The position numbers were made by a program, and so were the translations under genes. The notes beneath the pieces were generated by a model. It was given only the letters and a program-made list of their open reading frames with translations. It ran no database searches and had not been told where the DNA came from. A stretch of DNA of 64,000 bases from Lewinellaceae bacterium (GTDB lineage Bacteria > Bacteroidota > Bacteroidia > Chitinophagales > Saprospiraceae): assembly GCA_020636135.1 (NCBI GenBank), contig JACJYK010000001.1, positions 2,962,501-3,026,500 on the forward strand, given 5' to 3'. Below are positions 1 to 8,488 of the stretch, in pieces. Within the stretch, counting starts at the first letter, position 1. Every line of letters starts with the position of its first letter.

Positions 1-1149
1 GGAACCATGTTGAATGCCGCGGAACGTTTGCTTGGGAAAACCACGGAATCCATCCGGGATATCGCGAAGGATATCATCTTCGGACAGCTCCGTCTGGTGG
101 TAGCCACGATGGATATTGAAGAAATCAACTCGGATCGGGATAAATTTTTGTCCAACGTATCGCAAAACGTGGGCGCCGAATTACGCAAGATCGGCTTGAC
201 CCTGATCAACGTAAACGTTACCGACATTCAGGATGAATCCGGTTACATTGAAGCTTTGGGTAAAGAAGCGGCCGCCAAAGCCATCAACGACGCCAAACAA
301 AGCGTGGCCCAGAAAAACCGCGACGGTTCCATCGGAGAAGCCATTGCCTTCAAAGACGAACGTATCCAGGTTTCTTCCGCTGAAGCTGACGCCAAAATTG
401 GTGAAGCAAGCGCCTCTGCTAAATCGATCGATGGAGAAAACGATGCAAAAATAAAAATTGCCCAATCCAATGCCGAAAGGCGTCAGAAAGAAGCCGAGTC
501 CCTGCGACTTGCCACTGCTTCGGAGAAGATCCAGGCCGCAAAAGCACTGGAAGAAGCTTACGTAGCGGAAAAAGAAGCGGAGATAGCGCGTGCCGAACGC
601 GAAATGGCAACCAAAAAAGCCGACGAGATCGTCCAGGCCGAGATCGCAAAACAAAAACTTGTGATTGAGGCACAAGCCAAGGCCGAACAGACCATTGCGG
701 TCGCGAAAGGTGATGCTGATGCTATTTTCCTGCGTCAGGAAGCCCAGGCTAAAGGCCTCTATGAAGTTTTGACCAAACAAGCTGAAGGTTTCCAGCGAAT
801 CGTGGAAGCCGCCGGAGGGAACAACCGCGATGCCGTATTGATGATGATCGCTGACAAACTTCCAGAGTTGGTACGCACGCAGGTTGATGCAATCAAGAAC
901 ATGAAGATCGACAAGGTCACGGTTTGGGAAAATGGCAATGGAGGTGACAACACCTCAACGTCCAAGTTCGTGTCGAGCCTGTATAAATCCATTCCTCCGC
1001 TGAATGACCTCTTTAACATGGCTGGCATGGACCTGCCTGCCTATCTTGGCAAGGTACAGAGTCAGGAGAATGGAAAAAAGGACGACAAAGATCCGGCCGT
1101 CCTCAATGAAGCCTCCGAGGCACCAAAGGACAAACCGGCCAAGAAGTAA
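1..1149 (+). CDS. Flotillin-like SPFH/band 7 protein (5' end cut by the window edge)
   Basis: The reading frame is open at base 1 and ends at a TAA at 1147-1149, so the N-terminal membrane hairpin and the start of the SPFH domain lie outside the window. What remains is the end of the SPFH domain (first ~95 residues from the ATG at 7, with the DIEEINSDRDKF and VNVTDIQD stretches) followed by ~160 residues of Ala/Glu/Lys-rich coiled coil with the repeated EA/AE pattern of flotillins. A C-terminal tail follows, ending in charged low-complexity sequence. Flotillins scaffold ordered membrane microdomains and oligomerise through the coiled coil. The ATG at 7 is internal to the domain and is not the true start. 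The next gene is 114 bp downstream on the same strand. Family assignment is firm; partners are unknown. Confidence 0.88.
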   Translation, partial: GTMLNAAERLLGKTTESIRDIAKDIIFGQLRLVVATMDIEEINSDRDKFLSNVSQNVGAELRKIGLTLINVNVTDIQDESGYIEALGKEAAAKAINDAKQSVAQKNRDGSIGEAIAFKDERIQVSSAEADAKIGEASASAKSIDGENDAKIKIAQSNAERRQKEAESLRLATASEKIQAAKALEEAYVAEKEAEIARAEREMATKKADEIVQAEIAKQKLVIEAQAKAEQTIAVAKGDADAIFLRQEAQAKGLYEVLTKQAEGFQRIVEAAGGNNRDAVLMMIADKLPELVRTQVDAIKNMKIDKVTVWENGNGGDNTSTSKFVSSLYKSIPPLNDLFNMAGMDLPAYLGKVQSQENGKKDDKDPAVLNEASEAPKDKPAKK

Positions 1150-1263
1150 CCGGTAAATTAGTCCGGTACATTCCTGAAAGTTGATTGGAAATACACCAAT
1201 CCGCGATCAACACCGGTATGGACTTAAATCGTACCTTCGCCAGCTTATCCGTACTGTATTACG

Positions 1264-2148
1264 ATGAATTGGCGCTCTGTTCTGGTGTTAGTGTTTTTAA
1301 GCCTTACCTGGGGTAGTTCATTTATCCTGATCAAGAAGAGCCTGACCGGCTTCAACCCTTATCAGATGGTTGCTATCCGGTTAAGTCTGACCGGTCTGTT
1401 GTTTTTACCCTGGACCATCTATCGCTGGCGCAAGATCCAATGGGAACGCTGGCCCGCCCTGCTGGTGGTAGGGTTTGTAGGCAGCCTGATCCCTTTCACG
1501 CTCTACGGATGGGGCGAGACGCGGGTATCGTCTTCTGTTGCGGGCATCATCAATGCATTGACACCCATCTTTACCATGATCATCGGCATTCTGCTGTTCA
1601 GTCTCCGGTTCAGCAGCCGGCAATTGGGAGGAATCCTCCTGGGATTGGCAGGAGCCTTTGGGCTGATCCTGATGCAAAACCAGTCCGGTTCCGGAAATTC
1701 TTTCGGTTACAGCATGCTCATGGTCATCGCCACCATGTGCTACGGCACAAGTGCCAACACCGTTAAGGCAAAGCTTGGCGAAATGCATGCGGTTGACATC
1801 ACTGCAGTGACGTTCCTGTTGACGGCCATACCCAGTATTTTGTTTCTATTGTTACCAGTCAATTCCAACCATCTGCTCCACAGTGAAGCGGCCCGGGAGG
1901 CACTGGTTTATGTCCTGATCCTGGTACTGGCAGGGACTGCGATGGCTACCGTATTGTATTATTATCTCGTCCAGATCACCACTCCGATTTTTGCTTCCAT
2001 GGTCAGCTACTTTATGCCGATCGTTGCAGTTTTGTGGGGCGCCCTGGATGGAGAGATCATCCGCGGGCAACATTTTCTGGCCATAGGATGCATTCTCGCC
2101 GGGGTTTACCTGGTTCAGCGTCGTCCCAAAAAAGCATTGCCTGGTTAG
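1264..2148 (+). CDS. EamA/DMT-superfamily transporter
   Basis: A 294-residue, strongly hydrophobic protein with about ten predicted transmembrane helices arranged as two EamA repeats (roughly residues 5-140 and 150-288). The N-terminal SLTWGSSFILIK stretch is typical of the drug/metabolite transporter superfamily; the second half has the usual 'P-x-F-A-x-M-V-S-Y' pattern near TM9. Members export amino acids, nucleosides or other small metabolites through the inner membrane; the substrate cannot be read from the sequence. A sequence close to the Bacteroidota -7 element (TACCTTCG, 1232-1239) lies 25 bp before the ATG, suggesting its own promoter. It is a single-gene unit. Confidence 0.88.
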   Translation: MNWRSVLVLVFLSLTWGSSFILIKKSLTGFNPYQMVAIRLSLTGLLFLPWTIYRWRKIQWERWPALLVVGFVGSLIPFTLYGWGETRVSSSVAGIINALTPIFTMIIGILLFSLRFSSRQLGGILLGLAGAFGLILMQNQSGSGNSFGYSMLMVIATMCYGTSANTVKAKLGEMHAVDITAVTFLLTAIPSILFLLLPVNSNHLLHSEAAREALVYVLILVLAGTAMATVLYYYLVQITTPIFASMVSYFMPIVAVLWGALDGEIIRGQHFLAIGCILAGVYLVQRRPKKALPG

Positions 2149-2325
2149 CCCCATAATTTAAAAGGAACAAATATGCAGGCCCGGTAACACAATCTGTGGG
2201 TGAATTGAATCGTTATCGTTTAATAGGGTACACCATTTACACGAATAAGGCTTTCTCATTTTTAGTTTGTACGAATCATCAGCGGACCAGGATGTTTATT
2301 GATTGTTGAACCCAAAAACAAACAC

Positions 2326-3198
2326 ATGAGGACCGCAGTAAATCGTTTTGATCCCATCTATGATGTCCAGTTTATGCCGGACAGGCCTGTTAAGTTACCT
2401 TCCAAATCGTACATTCCTGCCCTGCAGCAGTCTCCGCTCTATCAGAAGCTGCTTCGACCATTCCCCTATTCCACAAAAAATCTGATCCTGCGACTGAGCC
2501 AGTTTGCCGAGATCAATCATTCTTTTGCGGATCCTCACGTCCGCCGGTTGGTTATGATCATGCTGGAGCAGAACTGGACCCCGCAAGGATTCGCACTCTC
2601 GCAGGATGCTGCGGAGATCGATGCCATTTACAATGCGATCCAGACAACTCTGCTGATCCGTTTGGGGCTTCCGGATCATGACCTGCTACGGGTAGGCATT
2701 AATTCAATCGTAAATACCCAACCCATGCGGTGCCACGGGACAGAATTGAATGGCGGATCTGTTTCACAGCAGCAAAAAGTGACCTGCATTCACAGCATCA
2801 CCAAATCGTTGATTGCCCTCTCCGTCTACCAGGATCGCTATCCCGGTAAGTGGACATTCCGCATGCAGGAAAAGCTGGAAGAAGGGCTGGATTACCTGCT
2901 TTTCAATAATCTTTTTCTGGACCATCGTCTGGATCTCAACCTGCAGCACCTGGTATTTCCATTCTATCCGCAAACCAGCTGGCTGGAAATGTTACGGCTG
3001 ATGCGGGACCAGCACCGGCTGAAGCATCCGGGTTGCCGTAAAGCATTGCAGTGGCTGCAAAGCAATCAGCAGGAGGACCATTTTTGGTATACCACCCCCG
3101 GACAGCCATTACCGGGCTGGGTCAGCTTCGATGACAATTACGAACCTTCCCTGTGGATCACCCACCTGGCCGATGATATTTTGCTTCAGGCGGCCTGA
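2326..3198 (+). CDS. Hypothetical protein, possible alpha/alpha-toroid (terpenoid cyclase/prenyltransferase-like) fold
   Basis: A 290-residue soluble protein with no signal peptide. I prefer the ATG at 2326 (MRTAVNRFD); an in-frame TTG at 2299 would add nine residues. The second half has a helical repeat pattern resembling toroid-fold proteins: a Cys-Ile-His segment, 'SITKSLIALSVYQ', then 'EKLEEGLDYLL', 'FPFYPQTSWLEML' and 'CRKALQWLQSNQQEDHFW', the last similar to the 'AL..L...Q..DG.W' units of squalene-cyclase-like proteins. The catalytic DxDD motif is absent, so cyclase activity is not implied. Function is unknown. It stands alone between intergenic stretches of 150 and 297 bp. Confidence 0.6.
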   Translation: MRTAVNRFDPIYDVQFMPDRPVKLPSKSYIPALQQSPLYQKLLRPFPYSTKNLILRLSQFAEINHSFADPHVRRLVMIMLEQNWTPQGFALSQDAAEIDAIYNAIQTTLLIRLGLPDHDLLRVGINSIVNTQPMRCHGTELNGGSVSQQQKVTCIHSITKSLIALSVYQDRYPGKWTFRMQEKLEEGLDYLLFNNLFLDHRLDLNLQHLVFPFYPQTSWLEMLRLMRDQHRLKHPGCRKALQWLQSNQQEDHFWYTTPGQPLPGWVSFDDNYEPSLWITHLADDILLQAA

Positions 3199-3495
3199 GT
3201 CTTCACATCCCAGGTTAAAGCTTAATGATTTTAGTCCAGCTTCGTAAATGGAGTATGCGATGCAATAGGCATTCTGATTTTGATTGACCATTTGTGGAAA
3301 CTCCATATTTTGAAGGATAAGTATGTGCATGATATTATCATATTTTAGGAGACTTTGTCCTTAAGCAATGCACTTAAATTGCACTAAGTGCACGCTTCCA
3401 TTATTCATTTAATTTAATTCCTAAACCATTTCTTCTGGCAAACCAGATTGTATAGCCAGCGGGTGGTTTTATTTTACCATTAGATTATTTGAAGT
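3199..3495. promoter_or_regulatory. 297-bp AT-rich intergenic region with a perfect inverted repeat
   Basis: No coding signal is evident. At 3369-3392 there is a perfect 8-bp inverted repeat, TGCACTTA and TAAGTGCA, separated by 8 bases, about 104 bp before the oxygenase ATG. The symmetry and position fit an operator for a dimeric regulator, but nothing shows which protein would bind it. The base composition shifts to AT-rich here and remains so through the oxygenase gene. Confidence 0.35.
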
Positions 3496-4269
3496 ATGCT
3501 AAGTAAACAAGAAATAGAGCATTTTATTCATAAAGGTTTTATTCAACTTGATGATTCATTTTCCAAGGAAATGGCAGATGCTGCATTAGAAATCCTTTGG
3601 AATGACCTGCCCTGTGAGAGGTCGGACCCGTCGACCTGGATTGAGCCTGTAATTCGTTTGGGAATGTACACCGATGAACCTTTTATTTATTCTGTGAATA
3701 CTCCAAAGCTGCATGATGCATTTAATCAATTGATTGGTAAGGACAAATGGATACCTTGCCTTAACGTTGGAACATTTCCTGTCAGATTTCCATCCGGTAA
3801 ACTACCTGACGATACCGGCAGACATGTGGATGCAAGTTTTCCGGGAAATGACCCGAATAATTTTTTTGAATGGCGGGTTAATATCAAATCAAAAGGTCGG
3901 GCATTGTTGATGTTGATTTTATATTCCGATGTCAGCGAAAATGATGCCCCAACCGTCATTTATGAAGGTTCTCATATCGATGTTGCACGGCTATTATCCA
4001 GCGAAGGTGATGAAGGTCTTTCTTTTGTGGAGCTGGCAGGGAAATTAGAGGAGTTACCAAATAGAAATGAAGTTTTTGCGACTGGTAATGCTGGAACTGT
4101 TTACCTGTGTCATCCCTTTCTGGTTCACGCAGCCCAACAACACAGGGGTAGTACTCCTAAATTTATGGCACAACCACCATTATTGTTACGAGGTGAATTG
4201 TCGGTTACAGATTCAGATGTTGCACATTCTCCTGTCGAAAGAGCTATTCGTATGGGAATACTTGAGTGA
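3496..4269 (+). CDS. Phytanoyl-CoA dioxygenase (PhyH)-family Fe(II)/2-oxoglutarate oxygenase
   Basis: A 257-residue protein of usual family length. The iron-binding facial triad is visible: H110-x-D112 in 'RHVDASFPG' and a distal His at about residue 211 in 'CHPFLVHAAQQH', followed by the region that normally binds the 2-oxoglutarate carboxylate. 'FPVRFPSGK' and 'YEGSHIDVARLL' also match the PhyH pattern. Such enzymes hydroxylate small molecules or lipid-like substrates; the substrate is unknown. The gene is clearly more AT-rich than its neighbours and stands alone, with AT-rich flanks on both sides, which suggests recent acquisition. Confidence 0.82.
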   Translation: MLSKQEIEHFIHKGFIQLDDSFSKEMADAALEILWNDLPCERSDPSTWIEPVIRLGMYTDEPFIYSVNTPKLHDAFNQLIGKDKWIPCLNVGTFPVRFPSGKLPDDTGRHVDASFPGNDPNNFFEWRVNIKSKGRALLMLILYSDVSENDAPTVIYEGSHIDVARLLSSEGDEGLSFVELAGKLEELPNRNEVFATGNAGTVYLCHPFLVHAAQQHRGSTPKFMAQPPLLLRGELSVTDSDVAHSPVERAIRMGILE

Positions 4270-4421
4270 TAATGATGATCTTAATTAAAGTCATAAAGTA
4301 AGTTGTGTTTTAACTGCCTCTTTTTTTGTGGAACGTCTGTGGCCAATCCCTGTTATCTTGTGTGCCTGGTCATAATCTAACCAGGTTGTAACATAGCACG
4401 GACATCATCCGTATCTAAAGC

Positions 4422-5942
4422 ATGAAGGTTTCGAAGCTAACGATAGGATTAGGCATTTTGGCCATAAGCCATATTGTGTTGCGTCTGGCGATCCCCCATC
4501 CGGGATTTATGCGCGATGAATTATTGTACCTCGTACAAGGACGGCACCTTTCCTTTGGCTATGCGTCGGTACCACCATTGACGGCATGGATTGCGAAGAT
4601 TTTTTCGGTCCTCTTTGGTACAACCATCTGGGCAGCCAAAGTTTATCCGGCACTGCTGAGTGGGGTGATGGTTTTCCTGGTTGCCGGGATCTCCAGGGAG
4701 ATTGGTGGAGATCGAAAGGGGATGCTTTTAAGCGTAACGGGCTATTCTGTCGGTGCACTTTATTTCCGGTCGTTTTATTTATTCCAACCGGTATGTACAG
4801 ATATTTTCCTCTGGACCTTGAACTGGTATCTGATCCTGAGGATCATAAATGGACATCCGAGGGCATGGTATGCATTGGGGCTGTGCATTGGGCTGGGATT
4901 ATTGAATAAATATCTGCTTGGGTTACAAGTTCTGGGACTGCTGATCTTCCTGCCATTCACCCCTTACCGCAACTGGTTCAGACTGCGATCTTTCTGGTAC
5001 GCCTCCGGTATTGTGGTTATCCTCTTTCTTCCCAATATCATCTGGCAAACAGAACATCACTGGCCATTGATTCGCCATCTGCAGACCCTGCACGATAAAC
5101 AACTGGTCCATGTAGAGGCATCAGGTTTCCTGTCGGACCAGCTTCTGATGCCCTTTGCCGGCATCTTGCTGACCATTCCGGGCCTGATCGCTTTGTGTTT
5201 CTCACCCGGCCTCAAACCCTACCGGTTCCTGAGTTGGGTAATCCTATCGGTATTTTTATTCCTGTTTATGGTAAACGGGAAAAGCTATTATACGGCTGGC
5301 CTGTTCATTCCATTGATTGCTGCCGGCGCCTGGTGGTGGTCTTCCCTTTTAAAGAAAGAATGGATGGCATGGGTTATGATTTCGGTTATGGTGATCCTCA
5401 CGTTGCCGGTTTTGCCCATTGTTCTTCCGGTTTTCAGTGTAGAGCGCCTGGCAGCTTATTATGACCGGCTCGAATCCAAATATGGGGTCAATGTCGGCCG
5501 GCGATTTGAAGACGGAACCAATCATGCACTTCCCCAGGATTTTTCCGATATGCTGGGCTGGGATGACATAGCCCGGGCTGCGGAGAAAGCTTATTCGATG
5601 GCCGACCCAAAGAGCACTATTATTTATGCTGAGAATTATGGCCAGGCTGGCGCGGTTGCTATCCTGGGTCAAGGATTACCGGAACCTGTGAGTTTTCATG
5701 AAAGCTATTTGTACTGGGCACCAAGGAAACTCTCTCCTGACGTCAATACCCTGATCTACATCAATGATGAATTGGGTGAAGATGTGGCATCTTTTTTTGG
5801 TCAGGTGGATTCGATCGGCCAGGTCACGAATCCTTTAGCCCGTGAATTCGGAACCAGGGTTTATTTGTGTACGAAGCCCACTGCATCAGTCCAGGACTTG
5901 TGGCAAAGTGCTCTCGATCGGGTTGGAGATAATCCTTTTTAA
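4422..5942 (+). CDS. GT39/ArnT-type membrane glycosyltransferase
   Basis: A 506-residue polytopic protein. Near the N-terminus (residues ~25-55) is 'HPGFMRDELLYL...GRHLSFGYASVPPL', the luminal acidic-loop signature of dolichyl-phosphate-mannose/ArnT-type glycosyltransferases, with the Asp-Glu pair expected at the catalytic site. Around ten hydrophobic helices follow to residue ~350, then a soluble periplasmic C-terminal domain of ~160 residues. These enzymes move a sugar from a polyprenyl-phosphate carrier to a lipid or protein acceptor at the periplasmic face. No acceptor-pathway genes are adjacent. A TATCTTGT element at 4354-4361 may be part of its promoter. A 17-bp inverted repeat (5931-5947) spans its stop codon. 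Confidence 0.82.
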   Translation: MKVSKLTIGLGILAISHIVLRLAIPHPGFMRDELLYLVQGRHLSFGYASVPPLTAWIAKIFSVLFGTTIWAAKVYPALLSGVMVFLVAGISREIGGDRKGMLLSVTGYSVGALYFRSFYLFQPVCTDIFLWTLNWYLILRIINGHPRAWYALGLCIGLGLLNKYLLGLQVLGLLIFLPFTPYRNWFRLRSFWYASGIVVILFLPNIIWQTEHHWPLIRHLQTLHDKQLVHVEASGFLSDQLLMPFAGILLTIPGLIALCFSPGLKPYRFLSWVILSVFLFLFMVNGKSYYTAGLFIPLIAAGAWWWSSLLKKEWMAWVMISVMVILTLPVLPIVLPVFSVERLAAYYDRLESKYGVNVGRRFEDGTNHALPQDFSDMLGWDDIARAAEKAYSMADPKSTIIYAENYGQAGAVAILGQGLPEPVSFHESYLYWAPRKLSPDVNTLIYINDELGEDVASFFGQVDSIGQVTNPLAREFGTRVYLCTKPTASVQDLWQSALDRVGDNPF

Positions 5943-5959
5943 GGATTATAAAAAATGAA

Positions 5960-5986
5960 AAGCCCTCCAACAGGATCGGAGGGCTT
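5960..5986 (-). terminator. Intrinsic terminator for the rlmB-TraB-carbonic anhydrase operon
   Basis: A 9-bp perfect stem, AAGCCCTCC with GGAGGGCTT, and a 9-base loop. Read on the minus strand it is followed by TTCATTTTTT, the U-rich tail expected of a Rho-independent terminator. It lies ~100 bp beyond the stop of the carbonic anhydrase gene. On the plus strand there is no T-run, though the stem could still slow transcription from 4422-5942. Confidence 0.75.
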
Positions 5987-6088
5987 GAACACACTATGAG
6001 AACACCCTAATATTCTAACGAAGGTAAGTAAAAAATATCTAAAAGAAAATACTTGTCAAGAACGTTTTTTCCTTCTAAAATTTGTTAA

Positions 6089-6610
6089 TCAACCTGGATT
6101 TCGAAACCATTCTGCGTAAGCAACATAATTCGCCGCTGTTCTGGTAATATAAAATTTGGCGGTTTCCGGATCCAGTTCCTTTACTTTTTTAGCCGGAACA
6201 CCGGCATAAATGAACCCGGATTCCAGGATGGTCTTTTCCAACACGACGGCACCGGCAGCGATCAGACAATTGGACTGTGCCACCACATTATCCATCACGA
6301 TAGCTCCCATACCTACCAGCACATTGTCTTCCAATGTACAGCCATGGACCAATGCCAGATGGCCAATGCTTACATGGTTACCAATATATGTGCCAGTTTT
6401 TTCATACGTACAATGGATCACCGCGCCATCCTGGATGTTGACCTGATTACCAATGCGGATCTCATTTACATCACCGCGGATAACTGCGTTGTACCAGACC
6501 GAACACTGATCGCCCAGAATGACATCGCCCAGAACAGTAGCCGTTTCCGCGAGGAAACAATCTTCACCCCATTTCGGTGTAAAACCCCTTATGGTCCTGA
6601 TCAGCGCCAT
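6089..6610 (-). CDS. Gamma-class carbonic anhydrase family protein (left-handed beta-helix)
   Basis: A 173-residue hexapeptide-repeat protein. The repeats run from about residue 12 to 140 (for example 'ILGDQCSVWYNAVIRGD', 'IRIGNQVNIQDG'), followed by a C-terminal helix. The three zinc-binding histidines of the gamma carbonic anhydrase/PaaY/YrdA family are visible in 'AVIHC', 'SIGHLALVHG'. The family forms trimers; many members hydrate CO2, others are inactive or act as thioesterases. It is the last gene of a minus-strand operon, starting 2 bp after the TraB/GumN stop, and is followed by a terminator. Confidence 0.88.
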   Translation of the reverse strand: MALIRTIRGFTPKWGEDCFLAETATVLGDVILGDQCSVWYNAVIRGDVNEIRIGNQVNIQDGAVIHCTYEKTGTYIGNHVSIGHLALVHGCTLEDNVLVGMGAIVMDNVVAQSNCLIAAGAVVLEKTILESGFIYAGVPAKKVKELDPETAKFYITRTAANYVAYAEWFRNPG

Positions 6611-6612
6611 CG

Positions 6613-7581
6613 TTACATTTTTTGACTTTGTGGTAAGGGTTTCAACAGTGGTTTCACCGTATAGCCAGCCTGCATCAGTAAGCGCAGCACACCGTGAGGC
6701 CCCCCCAGATGACCCGCGCCAACGGCAAAGAAGGTGGGCTTATCCGTCATCATCTTTCTCATTTCGGGTATCCAGTTGCGATTGCGGTTCTCCACGAGCA
6801 TACGCTCGTATCCGCCTACACCCTGGCCTTCGTCGTTGATCATGGTGTGCATTGATTCGATGTCCTGTTTCAGATACATATCCATCATCTGGTTAAACTG
6901 ATCACTGCCTTCGTCATTCATCTGAATACTTTCAACCAGCATCTTAGCCTGTTCGGCGTACGGAATGCTGTCAAACAAACTGAGTTGGTAGTCCACGGTT
7001 TCCAATCCGCCGATTTCCAGGTTCTTTTCTTTCGCCCGGTCAAAGAGCTCAAATTCGTAACTCTTGATAGACCCATCATCCATACTGCCAGCTTCTACGT
7101 CGGGAGAGGCGAACGCAGTGAGGAACATGGGCTTGATGCGCTCCAGCATCATAATGGGTAAACCCTTTTCATTAAAATAGTCCTCCACGACTTTATAATC
7201 TTCAGCGGAAAGCAAGTCACTCAACTTCACGCCACCATTCATCATGGCTTTGGTGACCAGAGACATCATCACACTCATATCCGACATATCTTCCATGTTG
7301 ATCTCGAACGTCATCCGCTGACTCTTATCAATCGCCTGCAGAGCTTGTTCGGGTAAAAAGAACTTGTCCTTGTCGATGATGTGAATGGTACCAAAAAGGT
7401 AGGAGGGAGTCGCCAGCGAATTTCCGGAAATTTCCCACAACAAAGAGTTTGCAAGAGGTGTCGTATCCTGAGCTGAAATAGCGGGTGTGCCTGTTGCCGC
7501 AATTACCCTCCCGGAGGAACACTGCAAAATGGTTGCAATCCCGGTCAGGAATAATATGGTTGAAAAGAGGTTTCTGATCAT
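6613..7581 (-). CDS. TraB/GumN family protein, secreted or membrane-anchored
   Basis: A 322-residue protein beginning MIRNLF. I chose this start rather than a Met 13 codons upstream because it gives a proper signal peptide (hydrophobic residues ~4-22) and avoids overlap with rlmB. 'SYLFGTIHI' and a C-terminal 'FFAVGAGHLGGPHGV' are the paired GxxH signatures of the TraB/GumN family, thought to be metal-dependent proteases related to Tiki. 'MTFEINMED' supplies the conserved Glu. A Cys at about residue 21 might be a lipobox Cys. It lies between rlmB (10 bp gap) and the carbonic anhydrase gene (2 bp gap). The biological target is unknown. Confidence 0.85.
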   Translation of the reverse strand: MIRNLFSTILFLTGIATILQCSSGRVIAATGTPAISAQDTTPLANSLLWEISGNSLATPSYLFGTIHIIDKDKFFLPEQALQAIDKSQRMTFEINMEDMSDMSVMMSLVTKAMMNGGVKLSDLLSAEDYKVVEDYFNEKGLPIMMLERIKPMFLTAFASPDVEAGSMDDGSIKSYEFELFDRAKEKNLEIGGLETVDYQLSLFDSIPYAEQAKMLVESIQMNDEGSDQFNQMMDMYLKQDIESMHTMINDEGQGVGGYERMLVENRNRNWIPEMRKMMTDKPTFFAVGAGHLGGPHGVLRLLMQAGYTVKPLLKPLPQSQKM

Positions 7582-7591
7582 CGATGCAGGT

Positions 7592-8362
7592 TTACCGTAA
7601 TGAACCCGAATCCGGGCCAAAAGATTTTATGCGGGCCTTAAAAATTTCATAGAAGATAATTCCGGATGCTACCGAAGCATTCAGCGAATCAAAGGATCTG
7701 GCCTGTGGAATGATAAATTGCCGGTCAGACCGTTTTGCCAGTGCATTTTGTATCCCCTCCCCTTCTGATCCAATGATCACCATCATCGGCTCCGTCAGAT
7801 CCAGCTCTTCCAGCGACATTTCAGCCTGGAGATCGCTGGCGTATACCTGACAGCCACTGGCCTGCACATACAGCAGTGTGTTGACCAGGCTTGAAACACG
7901 GCAAACCGGTAGTTTCAATAAAGCACCGGCGCTGGCTTTGACGGCAATCTCATTGATCGGGGCATTGTTTTTCATACCTACGATCAGAGCATCCACCCCC
8001 AACACCCAGGCTGATCGGGCAATGGCTCCCAGATTTCGGGCATCCTGAATGCCATCCAGCATGACCAGTAAAGGGACTTTTCCTGTCTCAAATAAATCAG
8101 GCAACACCTGCTCCAGTATCTGGTATTGGACCGGGGCAATCAGAGCAGCGATCCCCTGGTGAGCGCCGGAGACCATTTTGCGCATTTTATCTTTCGGCAC
8201 GACAGACAGCGGGATACCCCTGCTTTTACAGGTGTGCCTTAAAAATTTTTCTACTTCTCCGGTTATGCCTTGCTGCAGGAAGACTTTTTCAATCTCGATG
8301 CCGCTTTGCAAAGCCTCCTCGACGGGGTTGCGGCCAATGATCCATTGTGACGATGCTGCCAT
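7592..8362 (-). CDS. rlmB: 23S rRNA (guanosine-2'-O-)-methyltransferase RlmB (SPOUT family)
   Basis: A 256-residue TrmH-type SPOUT methyltransferase. The N-terminal substrate-binding domain starts with 'WIIGRNPVEEAL'. The knotted SAM-binding domain has all three motifs: 'LDGIQDARNLGAIARSA' (motif 1), 'VIIGSEGEGI' (motif 2) and 'SLNASVASGI' (motif 3). It methylates the ribose of G2251 in 23S rRNA in E. coli numbering. The start at 8362 (MAASSQ) is preferred over a Met five codons upstream because N-termini in the family begin at about this point. It heads the minus-strand operon with TraB/GumN and carbonic anhydrase and is divergent from the fungalysin gene. Confidence 0.9.
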   Translation of the reverse strand: MAASSQWIIGRNPVEEALQSGIEIEKVFLQQGITGEVEKFLRHTCKSRGIPLSVVPKDKMRKMVSGAHQGIAALIAPVQYQILEQVLPDLFETGKVPLLVMLDGIQDARNLGAIARSAWVLGVDALIVGMKNNAPINEIAVKASAGALLKLPVCRVSSLVNTLLYVQASGCQVYASDLQAEMSLEELDLTEPMMVIIGSEGEGIQNALAKRSDRQFIIPQARSFDSLNASVASGIIFYEIFKARIKSFGPDSGSLR

Positions 8363-8488
8363 CGTGGAAAAATACAACCCTAATCAGGCATTAGGAAATT
8401 TATACCATTCCATATCGTTCATTTCCTGTAAAATGAACCGTTGTAATGCGGTACCATTATCTTTATGCCTTGAGAATACATTACTGGA

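Noticed and set aside
181..780. A 199-codon open frame antisense to the flotillin gene
   Set aside because: It mirrors the Ala/Glu/Lys-rich coiled coil; its translation is Phe/Gly-rich with no family features. A shadow frame.
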